DNA from: Proteobacteria bacterium SG_bin4
Lineage (GTDB): Bacteria > Pseudomonadota > Gammaproteobacteria > Burkholderiales > Nitrosomonadaceae
Assembly (NCBI GenBank): GCA_002083395.1
Contig: LWDH01000045.1
Coordinates: 108,857-172,856, forward strand
Direction: 5' to 3'
Length of the DNA stretch: 64,000 nucleotides
Under the pieces are notes generated by a model. That model made no database searches. It was not told the origin of the DNA and saw only the letters and a program-made list of their open reading frames with translations. Each line of letters begins with the position of its first letter. Positions within the stretch are counted from its first letter, which is position 1. Of this stretch, positions 8,479 through 17,465 are shown one piece after another. The position numbers were made by a program, and so were the translations under genes.

Positions 8479-10344
8479 CTACACCGCCGCCATCACGGCA
8501 TTGAGCAGCTCGGTTTGCTTGCCGGTGGCGGCATCGATTTGCTGCTCCAACCTGTCGCACAGGGCCATCAATTGGTCGATTTTGGCGACGATGCGGTGTT
8601 GTTCGGGGAGGGGGGGGAGTGCCAAGAGCAACTGACTCAACGATGTGCCATTAACGTTTGGTTGTCCGGTTCCAGAACAAGCAGCATAAAGTTGCCTCCA
8701 ATATAATGGACCTTCTGCAAAATATTTGATGTATCTAACATCCATATGAATTGAAGGAACAACACGAATCAAGTAGGAAGCAAAGACTGCATCTACGTTT
8801 ATACCTTTAACCAAAAACGATTTTCCAACAGTGCCGCCGGTTCGTGCAATTAAAATGTCGTTATCAGCAAGCAAATATTGAGCAACTTCTTCTTTTCTAG
8901 CATTGCATCCAGGCACAGTTTCCCAGTCAACTTTGTTGTCTTGTATGTCTGTAATACGCAGCAATCTGACTTTCTGATTGCTGTGATCTGCTGATGCCGT
9001 GTAACCATAATGGATTTTTTCTGAAACGTCTTCAAGACTTACCCACTCCCACCCCTTCGGCAGTTCATAAGGCACTTCTTCTGGCTTGATTGGCGGCAAG
9101 GACTTGGTTTTTATGCCGTCATTCCCGCGGAAGCGGGAATCCAGATCTTTTAGCCCACTGGATCCCCGCCTGCGCGGGGATGACGAGGCGTGGAGGCGTT
9201 GTTTTTCGGCTTCGATTTGTTTCAGCAATTCGCTGACGGGTGGGTCGTTCGGGTCTTGGGGGACGAGGCAGCCCATGACGGCGAGTTGCAGGATGGTTTT
9301 GCGCAGTTCGGCGACGTTTTCCTTGACGGTGTAGAGTTCGTCAAAATGCTGCTGGATGAAGTTCCAGCCATGGGCAGAAACGCCGTCACCCCTGTATGTC
9401 TGTTCCCGTGTAGAGGGAGAACGGAGGTCCGATTCTTTCGAACTGCTGGATTCCTGTTCCCCGTCTGCACGGGGACAGGCTTGCGGGAATGACGAGGTGG
9501 TGTCAAGCAGTTGTTTGATGGCAGCGGCATGAACAGTCCGCCGCTTTTCCTCCCGCGCCTTACGCAGCGCCTCCAATTCATTGCATTTCGCCATCAATTG
9601 ATCGATCTTGGCGACGATGCGGTGTTGCTCGGGGAGGGGAGAAAGAGGAAATAGTCCATTAAAAAAATCTCCATCGTTAATCGCAGGATATGCAACCCCT
9701 TTTTGTGTGTTTTCAACATACCGGATAAAAATAGGTGAGCGTAAGTAATGATAAATAAAACGAGCACTCACAGAAGCGAATGGGTGTAAAACAGCAAAGG
9801 CTGTACTCGCGATAGGCTCAGGATCATATTCATTTTCAAGGATTGCAATGTTGAGCAAATATGGTCTTACTGTCGAGTAAATCACGGTTCCTTGTTTAAC
9901 GATTTTTCGTGCTCGCGACGGTGCATCAGTTGCATCAAGAATCTGTGTGCTAGGGCTAATTGTGCCTAATTTATTGTCAATTGCTCCAACGTCAATATAA
10001 GTGAATTTGGCATTTGGAATCTTTTGACCCCAGTCATGGCAAATTTCGTTAATTCTCACCCACTCCCACCCTTGCGGCAATTCATAAGGCATTTCCTCCG
10101 GCCTAATCGGCGGCAGGGGCTTGGATTGACTGGATCCCCGCCTGCGCGGGGATGACGGCGAGGCGTGGAGGCGTTGTTTTTCGGCTTCGATTTGTTTCAG
10201 CAATTCGCTGGCGGGCGGGTCGTTCGGGTCTTGTGCCACCAGCTTGCCCTGCATCGCCAGCGTCAAGATCAGTTCGCGCAATTTTTTGATGCCGTCGGGT
10301 GCGGCGAAAGCGGTGTCGAAGTGCTGTTGTAATAATTCCATCAT
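8479..10344 (-). CDS. hsdS: Type I restriction-modification specificity subunit HsdS
   Basis: Chooses the DNA target for the HsdMS methylase and HsdRMS nuclease. The 621 residues contain two target-recognition domains (about 90-245 and 405-575), each followed by a conserved coiled coil starting LPEQHRIVAKIDQLMA. Each half also begins with a matching block, RELILTLAMQGKLVAQDPND and RKTILQLAVMGCLVPQDPND. It is longer than usual (400-480) because linkers hold translated palindromic repeats (SSPRRRGSS, DSRFRGNDG) and a low-complexity Ser/Glu/Arg stretch around 285-325. The start overlaps the upstream 71-residue gene as ATGA and has an AGGAGAG ribosome site. A C8 tract lies at codons 576-579. Confidence 0.93.
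   Translation of the reverse strand: MMELLQQHFDTAFAAPDGIKKLRELILTLAMQGKLVAQDPNDPPASELLKQIEAEKQRLHASPSSPRRRGSSQSKPLPPIRPEEMPYELPQGWEWVRINEICHDWGQKIPNAKFTYIDVGAIDNKLGTISPSTQILDATDAPSRARKIVKQGTVIYSTVRPYLLNIAILENEYDPEPIASTAFAVLHPFASVSARFIYHYLRSPIFIRYVENTQKGVAYPAINDGDFFNGLFPLSPLPEQHRIVAKIDQLMAKCNELEALRKAREEKRRTVHAAAIKQLLDTTSSFPQACPRADGEQESSSSKESDLRSPSTREQTYRGDGVSAHGWNFIQQHFDELYTVKENVAELRKTILQLAVMGCLVPQDPNDPPVSELLKQIEAEKQRLHASSSPRRRGSSGLKDLDSRFRGNDGIKTKSLPPIKPEEVPYELPKGWEWVSLEDVSEKIHYGYTASADHSNQKVRLLRITDIQDNKVDWETVPGCNARKEEVAQYLLADNDILIARTGGTVGKSFLVKGINVDAVFASYLIRVVPSIHMDVRYIKYFAEGPLYWRQLYAACSGTGQPNVNGTSLSQLLLALPPLPEQHRIVAKIDQLMALCDRLEQQIDAATGKQTELLNAVMAAV
8610..8617. repeat. G8/C8 homopolymer tract inside hsdS
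   Basis: Eight G residues on the + strand are C8 in the hsdS coding strand, at codons for Leu576-Pro-Pro-Leu579. The equivalent place in the first half of hsdS (near 9640) is broken by T residues. A one-base slip here would change the last ~45 residues, including the second coiled coil. Confidence 0.85.
9119..9184. repeat. dRS3-like double-hairpin palindrome inside hsdS
   Basis: The element runs TCATTCCCGCGGAAGCGGGA ... CTGGATCCCCGCCTGCGCGG to GATGAC. Each half is a hairpin (ATTCCCGC/GCGGGAAT and ATCCCCGC/GCGGGGAT) and the halves pair with each other. It is translated on the minus strand as part of the HsdS linker (SSPRRRGSS ... DSRFRGNDG) without breaking the frame. Confidence 0.8.
9157..9258. 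repeat. Direct repeat, copy 1, within hsdS
   Basis: About 102 bases recur at 10129-10233. The 74-base core (9185-9258 against 10160-10233) has two mismatches, and the part before it differs by one 3-base insertion. It encodes the conserved linker SELLKQIEAEKQRLHAS in both halves of HsdS plus the shared hairpin. Recombination between copies would remove about 970 bases, an exact number of half-gene units. Confidence 0.85.
9453..9479. repeat. Third hairpin element inside hsdS linker
   Basis: CCTGTTCCCCGT and ACGGGGACAGG pair around a 4-base loop. It belongs to a longer diverged palindrome (about 9387-9500) ending TTGCGGGAATGACGA. It is translated as the Ser/Glu-rich stretch between the two halves of HsdS. 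Confidence 0.6.
10129..10233. repeat. Direct repeat, copy 2, within hsdS
   Basis: Partner of 9157-9258. This copy carries only one hairpin (ATCCCCGC/GCGGGGAT at about 10133-10153), translated as SSPRRRGSS in the N-terminal linker of HsdS. Confidence 0.85.
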
Positions 10345-10556
10345 GGCAATGCTCTCCTGCCGTCATCCCCTCCCTTCAGTTCCTTCCCGAGCTGCTCGAT
10401 GCTGGGCAGGCTGGTCTGTAACGGTTCGGATAAGAATCCCAGTAATTCGTATTTGGCAATGCTCATGAGCTGGGTTTTATCGCACTGCGCATATTCTGTC
10501 AGCCAATCGGCGTAGCCTTCCGATGCCTGAATCAGAGAGATGGGTTTGTCGCTCAT
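10341..10556 (-). CDS. Small unknown protein between hsdM and hsdS
   Basis: 71 residues, MSDKPISLIQASEGYADWLT at the N-terminus, ending in a Gly/Arg-rich tail. It overlaps hsdM at its start and hsdS at its end, both as ATGA, so it is translationally coupled to both and very probably real. I recognise no family. Its place in the operon suggests a partner of the type I enzyme, such as an assembly or regulatory subunit, but nothing in the sequence shows which. Confidence 0.7.
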   Translation of the reverse strand: MSDKPISLIQASEGYADWLTEYAQCDKTQLMSIAKYELLGFLSEPLQTSLPSIEQLGKELKGGDDGRRALP

Positions 10557-12034
10557 GCCTTATCCCCCAGGCAGGCCATCAATTCGGCTTTCAAGGCTTG
10601 CTGCGCCGCTTCGAGTTGGTGAACGATTTCCTGGTATTCCGCCATCAGTTCTTCCGGGTTGCGGTGATTGATTTCGACTTGGTGCGGGTTCTTGCAATCG
10701 AGATTGTAATTGCGTTCGGCAATCTGTTGCGCGCTGACTTTCCAGGCGTATTCGGTAGTCTTGCGATCGCGGCGTGCTGCTCCGCCCCACCAGCTTTTCT
10801 CCCGGTCGAATTCGGCGATGGTCAGCGGCTTGGAGCGGGAATAGGACTTGTAACCCTCGGGATACGGGTGCTCGAAAAACCAGATGTCCTGGGTCGGCTC
10901 GCTTCTGTCGAAGAACAAAATATTGGTCGCGATGCTGGTGTATGGGCTGAATACTCCTTTGGGCAGACGCACGATGGTGTGCAGGTTGAATTCTTCCAGT
11001 AATTCGCGCTTGAGCGTGGTTTTGACACCTTCGCCGAACAGGAAACCATCGGGTAGCACCACGGCAGCTTTGCCGCCGGTGCCGCTTTGCACTGGGTGCT
11101 TCAGCAGGTGCATGATCAGCGCCATGAACAGGTCGGCGGTTTCGCGGGTCTGGTATTTGCGCGGAAAATTGTTCTCGATGCCATCTTCTTCCATGCCACC
11201 GAACGGCGGGTTGGTGACGATCAAATCCACTCGGTCGCTTGGGCCGTAATCCTTGAGCGGACGGCTCAGGGTATTGTCGTGGCGGATGTTGGTGGGTACG
11301 TCGATGTCGTGCAGCATCATGTTGGTCATCGCCAGCATGTGCGGCAGCGGTTTCTTTTCCACGCCGCAGATGCTTTGCTGCAGCAGCTTGCGGTCGTCGG
11401 CGGTTTTAACTTGTTGCTTCAGATGTTCGATGGCACAGGTAAGAAAACCGCCGGTGCCGCAGGCTGGATCGAGTATGGTTTGGCCAAGCTGCGGATCGAG
11501 CATATCGACCATGAACTGGGTGACGGCGCGGGGGGTGTAGTACTCGCCCGCGTTCCCGGCGGATTGCAGGTCGGCGAGAATTTTTTCGTAGATGTCGTTG
11601 AACAGGTGCCGGTCGCTGGATTTATTGAAATCGACCTCCGCTTCGATGGCGTTGATCACTTGGCGCAGCAGCGTACCCGACTTCATGTAGTTATAAGCAT
11701 CTTCGAACACCGAGCCGACCACTTTACCATGCGGCGAGACACCGGCAGCGGTCGCCAGTTTTTTCAGCGCTGGGAAAAGATCGTTGTTGACGAAATCGAT
11801 CAATTCCTCGCCGGTCATGCCTTCCGCATCTTTGGCCCAGTTCGACCAGCGGAAGCGGCTCGGCAGCGGTGATTTGTAACCGGGCACGGTGAGCTGCCAT
11901 TCCTGCTCCTTGTCGTCGAAGATTTTCAGGAAGATCAGCCATACCATCTGGCTGATGCGCTGCGCGTCGCCATCGACGCCGACATCCTTGCGCATGATGT
12001 CCTGAATGGATTTGATGAGTGTGGTAAGGGGCAT
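10553..12034 (-). CDS. hsdM: Type I restriction-modification methyltransferase subunit HsdM
   Basis: N6-adenine methyltransferase of the type I complex. The 493 residues begin with the HsdM N-terminal helical domain (about 1-140), then the SAM-binding motif DPACGTGGFLTCAIEHLKQQ, and the catalytic NPPF motif in LIVTNPPFGGMEEDGIENNF. The C-terminal part has the RLPKGVFSPYTSIATNILFF block. Length is normal. It lies 13 bases downstream of hsdR and overlaps the next small gene by ATGA. Confidence 0.96.
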   Translation of the reverse strand: MPLTTLIKSIQDIMRKDVGVDGDAQRISQMVWLIFLKIFDDKEQEWQLTVPGYKSPLPSRFRWSNWAKDAEGMTGEELIDFVNNDLFPALKKLATAAGVSPHGKVVGSVFEDAYNYMKSGTLLRQVINAIEAEVDFNKSSDRHLFNDIYEKILADLQSAGNAGEYYTPRAVTQFMVDMLDPQLGQTILDPACGTGGFLTCAIEHLKQQVKTADDRKLLQQSICGVEKKPLPHMLAMTNMMLHDIDVPTNIRHDNTLSRPLKDYGPSDRVDLIVTNPPFGGMEEDGIENNFPRKYQTRETADLFMALIMHLLKHPVQSGTGGKAAVVLPDGFLFGEGVKTTLKRELLEEFNLHTIVRLPKGVFSPYTSIATNILFFDRSEPTQDIWFFEHPYPEGYKSYSRSKPLTIAEFDREKSWWGGAARRDRKTTEYAWKVSAQQIAERNYNLDCKNPHQVEINHRNPEELMAEYQEIVHQLEAAQQALKAELMACLGDKA

Positions 12035-12047
12035 ATCTCTTTATTTG

Positions 12048-14438
12048 TTATTCGTTAGAAAGGTAAAGCGCACTTTCCAGGTCATGGATGGCTTGCTGGT
12101 ATTGATCCAATCCACCAAAGGCACGGATGATTTCCATGGGGGTGCCGAATCCGGTAAACGGGGCGATGGTGAGAATTTGCGTCTCTTCGAGCTGCGCCAC
12201 GCCTTCGTCGGCGTATTTGTCGAGGAGGGCTTCCAGCACCCGGCGAGCTTGTTCGCCGTAGCGGGTAAAGTAGTTGCGTTTTTTTACCTGCTCAGCTCGC
12301 TCCTTGCGGGTGAGCGGCGGCATATCCCAAGCAACATGGCAGACCAAATCGAAAGGATCGAACACCTTGCCGGATTGCTGCCCGATCTCGTCGGCAAGGG
12401 CATCGAAGAATACTCCATGTTCCGCTAATTCATCGATGATCGCTTGTTTCTTCTCCGCGCTGTTCCAGCGGTGCAGGAAATCGTCGAGCGAGGCGTATTC
12501 CTTGGCTACCGCTTTGCGTGTGTAATCCTTGAGCGACTCGGTGATCAACCGGCCAGCCGCATCGAAGTACTGCACCCGCTCGGCGGCCACCTTGACTTCG
12601 ACATTGGCGACTACAAAGCGGCGGATCTGGTAACCATCCTCTTCCTGAGCGGGTTCCATTGCGCCTGTCCAAACTTGATTGGCATCCACCATCGGGTAAA
12701 TCATACCGGTGCCATCCGCATCTTCAACCGGAATTTCCGGCGGTACCGGAGAATCATTTCCTTGCGGTTCGTATATTTGCACCGGATCGCCGTCAAAATC
12801 GGGATCGGCGAACAGTTCGGTGGCTTTCTTGAAATCGAGAATGGTGAAGTAGTACTTGCCGTAATCTTCGTTGATGCGGGTGCCGCGACCGATGATTTGC
12901 TTGAATTCGGTCATGGATTGAATGCGCTGATCGAGCACGATCAATTTACAAGTTTGCGCATCGACGCCGGTAGTCATCAGTTTGGACGTGATGGCGATGA
13001 CCGGGTATTTGCTTTCCGGAAAGATGAAATTGTCGAGTTCGGCCTTGCCTTCTTCGTTATCGCCGGTGATGCGCATAATGTATTTGCTGTTTTGCGCAAC
13101 GAGGTCGGCGTTTTCGTTCACCAGTGCCTGGCGCATGCGCTCGGCGTGATCGATGTTTTCGCAAAACACGATGGTCTTGTCGAACCGATGGGTTTGTTTG
13201 AGAAACTCGGTGATTTTCTTTGCCACCAACTGCGTGCGTTTCTCTAATACCAACGTTTTGTCGAAATCCTGTTGGTTGTAGATACGATCCTCGATTTCAA
13301 AGCCGTGTTTATCCAGCATCCCCTTTTCAGGCCGCCAGCCGGTCAAATCTTTGTCCAGATCGATCCGAACCACTTTGTAAGGCGCAAGAAAACCATCGTC
13401 GATACCTTGTTTGAGTGAATAGGTATAAATCGGATCGCCAAAATAATCGATGTTGGAAATGTCTTTTGTCTCTTTCGGGGTAGCGGTCAAACCGATCTGC
13501 GTGGCTGCAGAAAAATATTCGAGGATCTCGCGCCAAGCCGAATCGGCAGCGGCACTGCCTCGATGGCATTCGTCGATGACGATCAGATCGAAAAAGTTGG
13601 GGCTGAATTGCTTGTAGATGTTTTTTTCTTCTTCGGTGCCGGTCACCGCCTGATAGAGCGAAAGATAGATTTCGTAGGATTTGTTCGCTTGCCGCTTCTG
13701 AATCTTGGTCATGGCCGACCCGAAGGGCTTGAAATCGTTGGTCATGGTCTGATCAACCAGGATATTGCGATCGGCGAGAAACAGGATGCGCTTTTTTGTT
13801 TTGGATTTCCATAGCCGCCAAATGATCTGAAACGCGGTAAATGTTTTGCCGGTACCGGTCGCCATGACCAGGAGGATGCGGTCTTGTCCGCGGGCAATCG
13901 CTTCGATGGTTTTGTTGATGGCCAGCAGTTGGTAATAGCGCGGAGTTTTATCGCTGCCGTCGCTATAGTAATCCTGGGTTACCAGCGCATTTTGCTGATC
14001 GTTCAAGCCCCGACATTTCGCCCACCATTGCCATAGAATGTCTGCAGCAGGAAATTCGTGCAACGCAAGCTCGCGTTCGACGATACCGTCTTGAGCGATT
14101 TTGTTGTGAAACAGGAAACCGTCACCATTGGAACTGAATACAAACGGGACTTGCAGCATTTCGGCATAACCTAATGCCTGTTGCATGCCGTCGCCGATGG
14201 AATGATTGTTGTCCTTGGCTTCGATGATGGCGATAGGAATGTTTGGCCTATAGAACAAGACGTAATCGGCGCGCTTATGCTTGGCCCGAGTATGCAACTT
14301 GCCGCGAACGATGATGCGCCCTTTGGTGAGCGGGAATTCTTCTCTGATTTGAGTTGCTATATCCCATCCGGCCTGTGTCAGGGCGGGTGTAATGAATTTA
14401 CTGCAAATGTCGCGCTCGGAAAGCTGCTTTTTGTTCAT
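12048..14438 (-). CDS. hsdR: Type I restriction endonuclease subunit HsdR
   Basis: Motor and nuclease subunit. The 796 residues show an N-terminal RecB-like nuclease (Asp58 in RADYVLF, then IIEAK with Glu73 and Lys75), Walker A MATGTGKT at about 192-199, the DECH box at 289-292 (IDECHRGS), motif III GLTATPKET, helicase motif V/VI in IIGRGTRINEDYGKYYF, and an EcoEI-type C-terminal domain. The size and domain order resemble the EcoEI-like (IB) branch more than the longer EcoR124 type. It is the first gene of the operon and appears intact, so restriction should be active if HsdS is in frame. Confidence 0.95.
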   Translation of the reverse strand: MNKKQLSERDICSKFITPALTQAGWDIATQIREEFPLTKGRIIVRGKLHTRAKHKRADYVLFYRPNIPIAIIEAKDNNHSIGDGMQQALGYAEMLQVPFVFSSNGDGFLFHNKIAQDGIVERELALHEFPAADILWQWWAKCRGLNDQQNALVTQDYYSDGSDKTPRYYQLLAINKTIEAIARGQDRILLVMATGTGKTFTAFQIIWRLWKSKTKKRILFLADRNILVDQTMTNDFKPFGSAMTKIQKRQANKSYEIYLSLYQAVTGTEEEKNIYKQFSPNFFDLIVIDECHRGSAAADSAWREILEYFSAATQIGLTATPKETKDISNIDYFGDPIYTYSLKQGIDDGFLAPYKVVRIDLDKDLTGWRPEKGMLDKHGFEIEDRIYNQQDFDKTLVLEKRTQLVAKKITEFLKQTHRFDKTIVFCENIDHAERMRQALVNENADLVAQNSKYIMRITGDNEEGKAELDNFIFPESKYPVIAITSKLMTTGVDAQTCKLIVLDQRIQSMTEFKQIIGRGTRINEDYGKYYFTILDFKKATELFADPDFDGDPVQIYEPQGNDSPVPPEIPVEDADGTGMIYPMVDANQVWTGAMEPAQEEDGYQIRRFVVANVEVKVAAERVQYFDAAGRLITESLKDYTRKAVAKEYASLDDFLHRWNSAEKKQAIIDELAEHGVFFDALADEIGQQSGKVFDPFDLVCHVAWDMPPLTRKERAEQVKKRNYFTRYGEQARRVLEALLDKYADEGVAQLEETQILTIAPFTGFGTPMEIIRAFGGLDQYQQAIHDLESALYLSNE

Positions 14439-14626
14439 CGAATCGGTTTCTTCTTCTAAAACTTCAAAAGTTGTTTTTTCTACCGTGACTGCCAGAAAAC
14501 AAGCGATTCAAAATATCTGATTATGACCTGTTGAGTCAATTTTACTTGGTAGGTCCAATCCATTGCGATCTCGTAGTCACTTGGTTTACTATCCCTACCC
14601 CGCATTCAATCACCAGACACAACCTC

Positions 14627-16852
14627 ATGTTGCCTTCCATCGAACAACGCCTCGCCACCGAGCTGTCGGTAAAAACCTCACAAATCCAGGCCACCGTCGA
14701 ATTGCTCGACGACGGGGCGACGGTGCCGTTTATCGCGCGTTATCGCAAGGAGGCGACCGGCGGGTTGGACGATGCGCAGTTGCGCCAGCTGGCGGAGCGG
14801 TTGCACAGTTTGCGCGAATTGGAAAAGCGGCGTGCGGCGATCATTACAGCGATTGAGAAGCTCGGCAAGATGACGCCGCCATTGCTCGATGCGTTGACAC
14901 ACGCGACGGATAAAGCGCATCTGGAAGATTTGTACCTGCCGTACCGCAAGAAACGCCGCACCAAGGCGCAAATTGCGCTGGAAGCGGGATTGCAGCCGCT
15001 GGCGGATACCTTGCTGAACGATCCGCGGCTCGATCCGCTTGTGGAGGCAGCCAAGTATCTGAAAGCGCCGTTCACCACCGAAGAAGGCGACAATCCCGGT
15101 GTGGCGGATGCCGCTGCCGCGTTGGAAGGCGCACAGCATATCCTGATCGAGCGTTTTGCCGAGCATGCGCCGCTGTTGCAAACCTTGCGCGATTATTTGC
15201 GCATGCATGGCGTGCTGACCGCCAAAGCCGTCAAGGACAAGAAAGACAGCGACACCAAATACACCGATTATCACGAATACAGCGAAGCCATCGCCAAAAT
15301 TCCATCGCACCGCGCATTGGCGTTGCTGCGCGGCGAGCGCGAAGGAGTGTTGAAGCTCAAGTTGCTGCTCGATTCCGAACTGGAAGACAAATCCCGCGAT
15401 GCGACGCTGAATCCTTGCGAAGCGCAGATCGCGCGGCAATTCAACATCCGCGACCAGAAACGCGCGGCCGACGGCTGGCTGATCGATACCGTGCGTGCCG
15501 CGTGGCGCAGCAAAATCTTTTCGCACTTGGAAACCGAATTGATGGGCAGCTTGCAAGAGCGCGCAGAAACCGAGGCGATCGGGGTATTCGCGCAAAATCT
15601 CAAAGCATTGCTGCTGGCGCCGCCCGCCGGAACACGCGTGACCATCGGGCTCGATCCCGGTTTGCGCACTGGCGTAAAGGTAGCGGTGGTCGGCGCCACC
15701 GGCAAAGTGCTGGAAACAACCACGATTTATCCGCATGCGCCGAAAAACGATTGGGACGGCGCGTTACACACCTTGCAACAACTGGCGCAACGCCACCAGG
15801 CCTCGCTGATTGCCATCGGCAACGGCACCGCATCGCGCGAAACCGATCAATTGGCAAAGGATCTGATCAAGCGTTATCCGCAGCTTAAACTGACATCGAT
15901 CATGGTGTCGGAAGCCGGTGCGTCGGTGTATTCCGCGTCCGAATTGGCCTCCGCAGAACTGCCGGAGCTGGACGTATCGCTGCGCGGCGCGGTGTCGATC
16001 GCGCGGCGCTTGCAAGATCCGCTCGCCGAATTGGTTAAGATCGACCCGAAATCGATCGGCGTCGGCCAGTATCAGCACGACGTCAATCAAAACCAACTGG
16101 CGCAATCGCTCGATGCGGTGGTGGAAGACAGCGTCAACGCCGTCGGTGTCGATGTCAATACCGCCTCCCCCGCTTTGCTGCGTTACGTCGCCGGGCTCAA
16201 CGGCAAAATCGCGCACAACATTGTGACGTACCGCGACAACAAAGGCCGAATTGCGAAACGCGGCGAATTGCTCAAAGTGCCCGGATTGGGCGAAAAAACT
16301 TTCGAACAGGCCGCCGGATTCCTGCGTATTCCCGATGGTGACAATCCGCTCGACGCCTCCGCGGTGCACCCGGAATCGTACCCGCTGGTCGAGCAAATCT
16401 TAAAAGACGTAAAGCTCAACGTCGCCGCGTTGATCGGCAATACTACAGTGCTGAAAACCATCCGCCCGGAACGCTACGCCACCGGTCAATTCGGCCTGCC
16501 AACCGTAAAAGACATCCTGCATGAACTGGAAAAACCTGGCCGCGACCCGCGCTCCACGTTCAAAACCGCCACGTTCAAAGAAGGCATCGAAACGCTGCAA
16601 GACCTGCACCCCGGCATGGTACTCGAAGGCGTGGTCACCAACGTCGCCGCGTTCGGCGCATTCGTCGACATCGGCGTGCATCAGGATGGCCTGGTACATA
16701 TTTCGGCGCTGGCGGACAAATTCGTCAAAGACCCGCACAGCGTTGTCAAGGTGGGTCAGGTGGTCACCGTCAAGGTGCTGGAAGTCGATGAAAAGCGTAA
16801 AAGGATTGCGTTGACGATGCGGCTGGGCGATAGTACGAAAACGAAGCATTAA
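14627..16852 (+). CDS. tex: Tex transcription-accessory RNA-binding protein
   Basis: Conserved cytoplasmic nucleic-acid-binding protein linked to transcription and to stress fitness. With the ATG at 14627 it has 741 residues and begins MLPSIEQRLATELSV as in other Tex proteins; an ATG at 14531 would add 32 residues with no family resemblance. Domains: helical N-terminus (VPFIARYRKEATGGLDD), YqgF/RNase-H-like core (TIGLDPGLRTGVKVAVV), helix-hairpin-helix repeats (SPALLRYVAGLNGKIAHNIV), and an S1 domain at the end (GMVLEGVVTNVAAFGAFVDI). It is alone, divergent from the hsd operon. Confidence 0.95.
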   Translation: MLPSIEQRLATELSVKTSQIQATVELLDDGATVPFIARYRKEATGGLDDAQLRQLAERLHSLRELEKRRAAIITAIEKLGKMTPPLLDALTHATDKAHLEDLYLPYRKKRRTKAQIALEAGLQPLADTLLNDPRLDPLVEAAKYLKAPFTTEEGDNPGVADAAAALEGAQHILIERFAEHAPLLQTLRDYLRMHGVLTAKAVKDKKDSDTKYTDYHEYSEAIAKIPSHRALALLRGEREGVLKLKLLLDSELEDKSRDATLNPCEAQIARQFNIRDQKRAADGWLIDTVRAAWRSKIFSHLETELMGSLQERAETEAIGVFAQNLKALLLAPPAGTRVTIGLDPGLRTGVKVAVVGATGKVLETTTIYPHAPKNDWDGALHTLQQLAQRHQASLIAIGNGTASRETDQLAKDLIKRYPQLKLTSIMVSEAGASVYSASELASAELPELDVSLRGAVSIARRLQDPLAELVKIDPKSIGVGQYQHDVNQNQLAQSLDAVVEDSVNAVGVDVNTASPALLRYVAGLNGKIAHNIVTYRDNKGRIAKRGELLKVPGLGEKTFEQAAGFLRIPDGDNPLDASAVHPESYPLVEQILKDVKLNVAALIGNTTVLKTIRPERYATGQFGLPTVKDILHELEKPGRDPRSTFKTATFKEGIETLQDLHPGMVLEGVVTNVAAFGAFVDIGVHQDGLVHISALADKFVKDPHSVVKVGQVVTVKVLEVDEKRKRIALTMRLGDSTKTKH

Positions 16853-16886
16853 TCTGCGGGATTTATCTCAACCAAGGAGAGATTAT

Positions 16887-17465
16887 ATGGGAACGAAAAA
16901 ATTCGAAGGCGTGGAACGTAAAGCTTATCTGCAAATCCGCAACAGTATTCAAACTGGCGATATTTTCTTTGCTTCGGGCAATTATCCGATCAGCCGGATC
17001 ATCGAGCATTTCTCCAATTCGATGTTCAGCCACGTCGGCTTCGTGTTCACCTGGAACGAACGCGTGCTGTTGCTCGAAAGCGTCGAAGACGACGGCGTGC
17101 GTATGGTGCCGCTCAGTCATTATTTGAGCGATTACGAAAATTCCGGTGAACCCTACAACGGCCGGCTCTTTCTTGGCCGGTACAACACTGCGTTCGATAC
17201 GGCAAACATCAACCGTATGCTCGGCAAAGCTGCCGATACGTTGAACAAGAAATACGATAAAGACGAAATTTCCAAAATCATCGCCCGGATCACCATCGGG
17301 CTCGGTAAGCATGGCGATAACGATGCCTATATTTGTTCTGAATTCGTCGATATCTGCTTCCGCGAAATCGGCATCGTCTTTCCGCGTGATTCCAGGGGCT
17401 TCATTTTCCCCGAACACATTGCAGCAGATACCAATGTGCAGCCTTTGTATGAAATCGTGGCTTGA
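16887..17465 (+). CDS. Permuted papain-like (YiiX/YebB-type) enzyme
   Basis: 192 residues with the features of the permuted NlpC/P60-papain group: an early His in MFSHVGFVF, and a late Cys in AYICSEFVDICF, which form the likely catalytic pair. Members cleave or transfer at amide or ester bonds; the substrate here is unknown, with peptidoglycan or lipid conjugates as candidates. There is no signal peptide, so it is probably cytoplasmic. The ribosome site AAGGAGAGATTATATG is strong. It follows tex by 34 bases and may share its transcript. Confidence 0.75.
   Translation: MGTKKFEGVERKAYLQIRNSIQTGDIFFASGNYPISRIIEHFSNSMFSHVGFVFTWNERVLLLESVEDDGVRMVPLSHYLSDYENSGEPYNGRLFLGRYNTAFDTANINRMLGKAADTLNKKYDKDEISKIIARITIGLGKHGDNDAYICSEFVDICFREIGIVFPRDSRGFIFPEHIAADTNVQPLYEIVA

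Noticed and set aside
11087..11872. Long open frame opposite hsdM (261 codons)
   Set aside because: It lies wholly antisense to a gene with clear methyltransferase motifs, has no ribosome site and low-complexity Val/Gly/His content typical of reverse-frame shadows.
8479..14438. The hsd operon as part of an integrated element
   Set aside because: No integrase, transposase, tRNA target or flanking direct repeats were seen at its ends.
14678..15736. 352-codon frame opposite tex
   Set aside because: Same reason: antisense shadow of a conserved gene, no family likeness.
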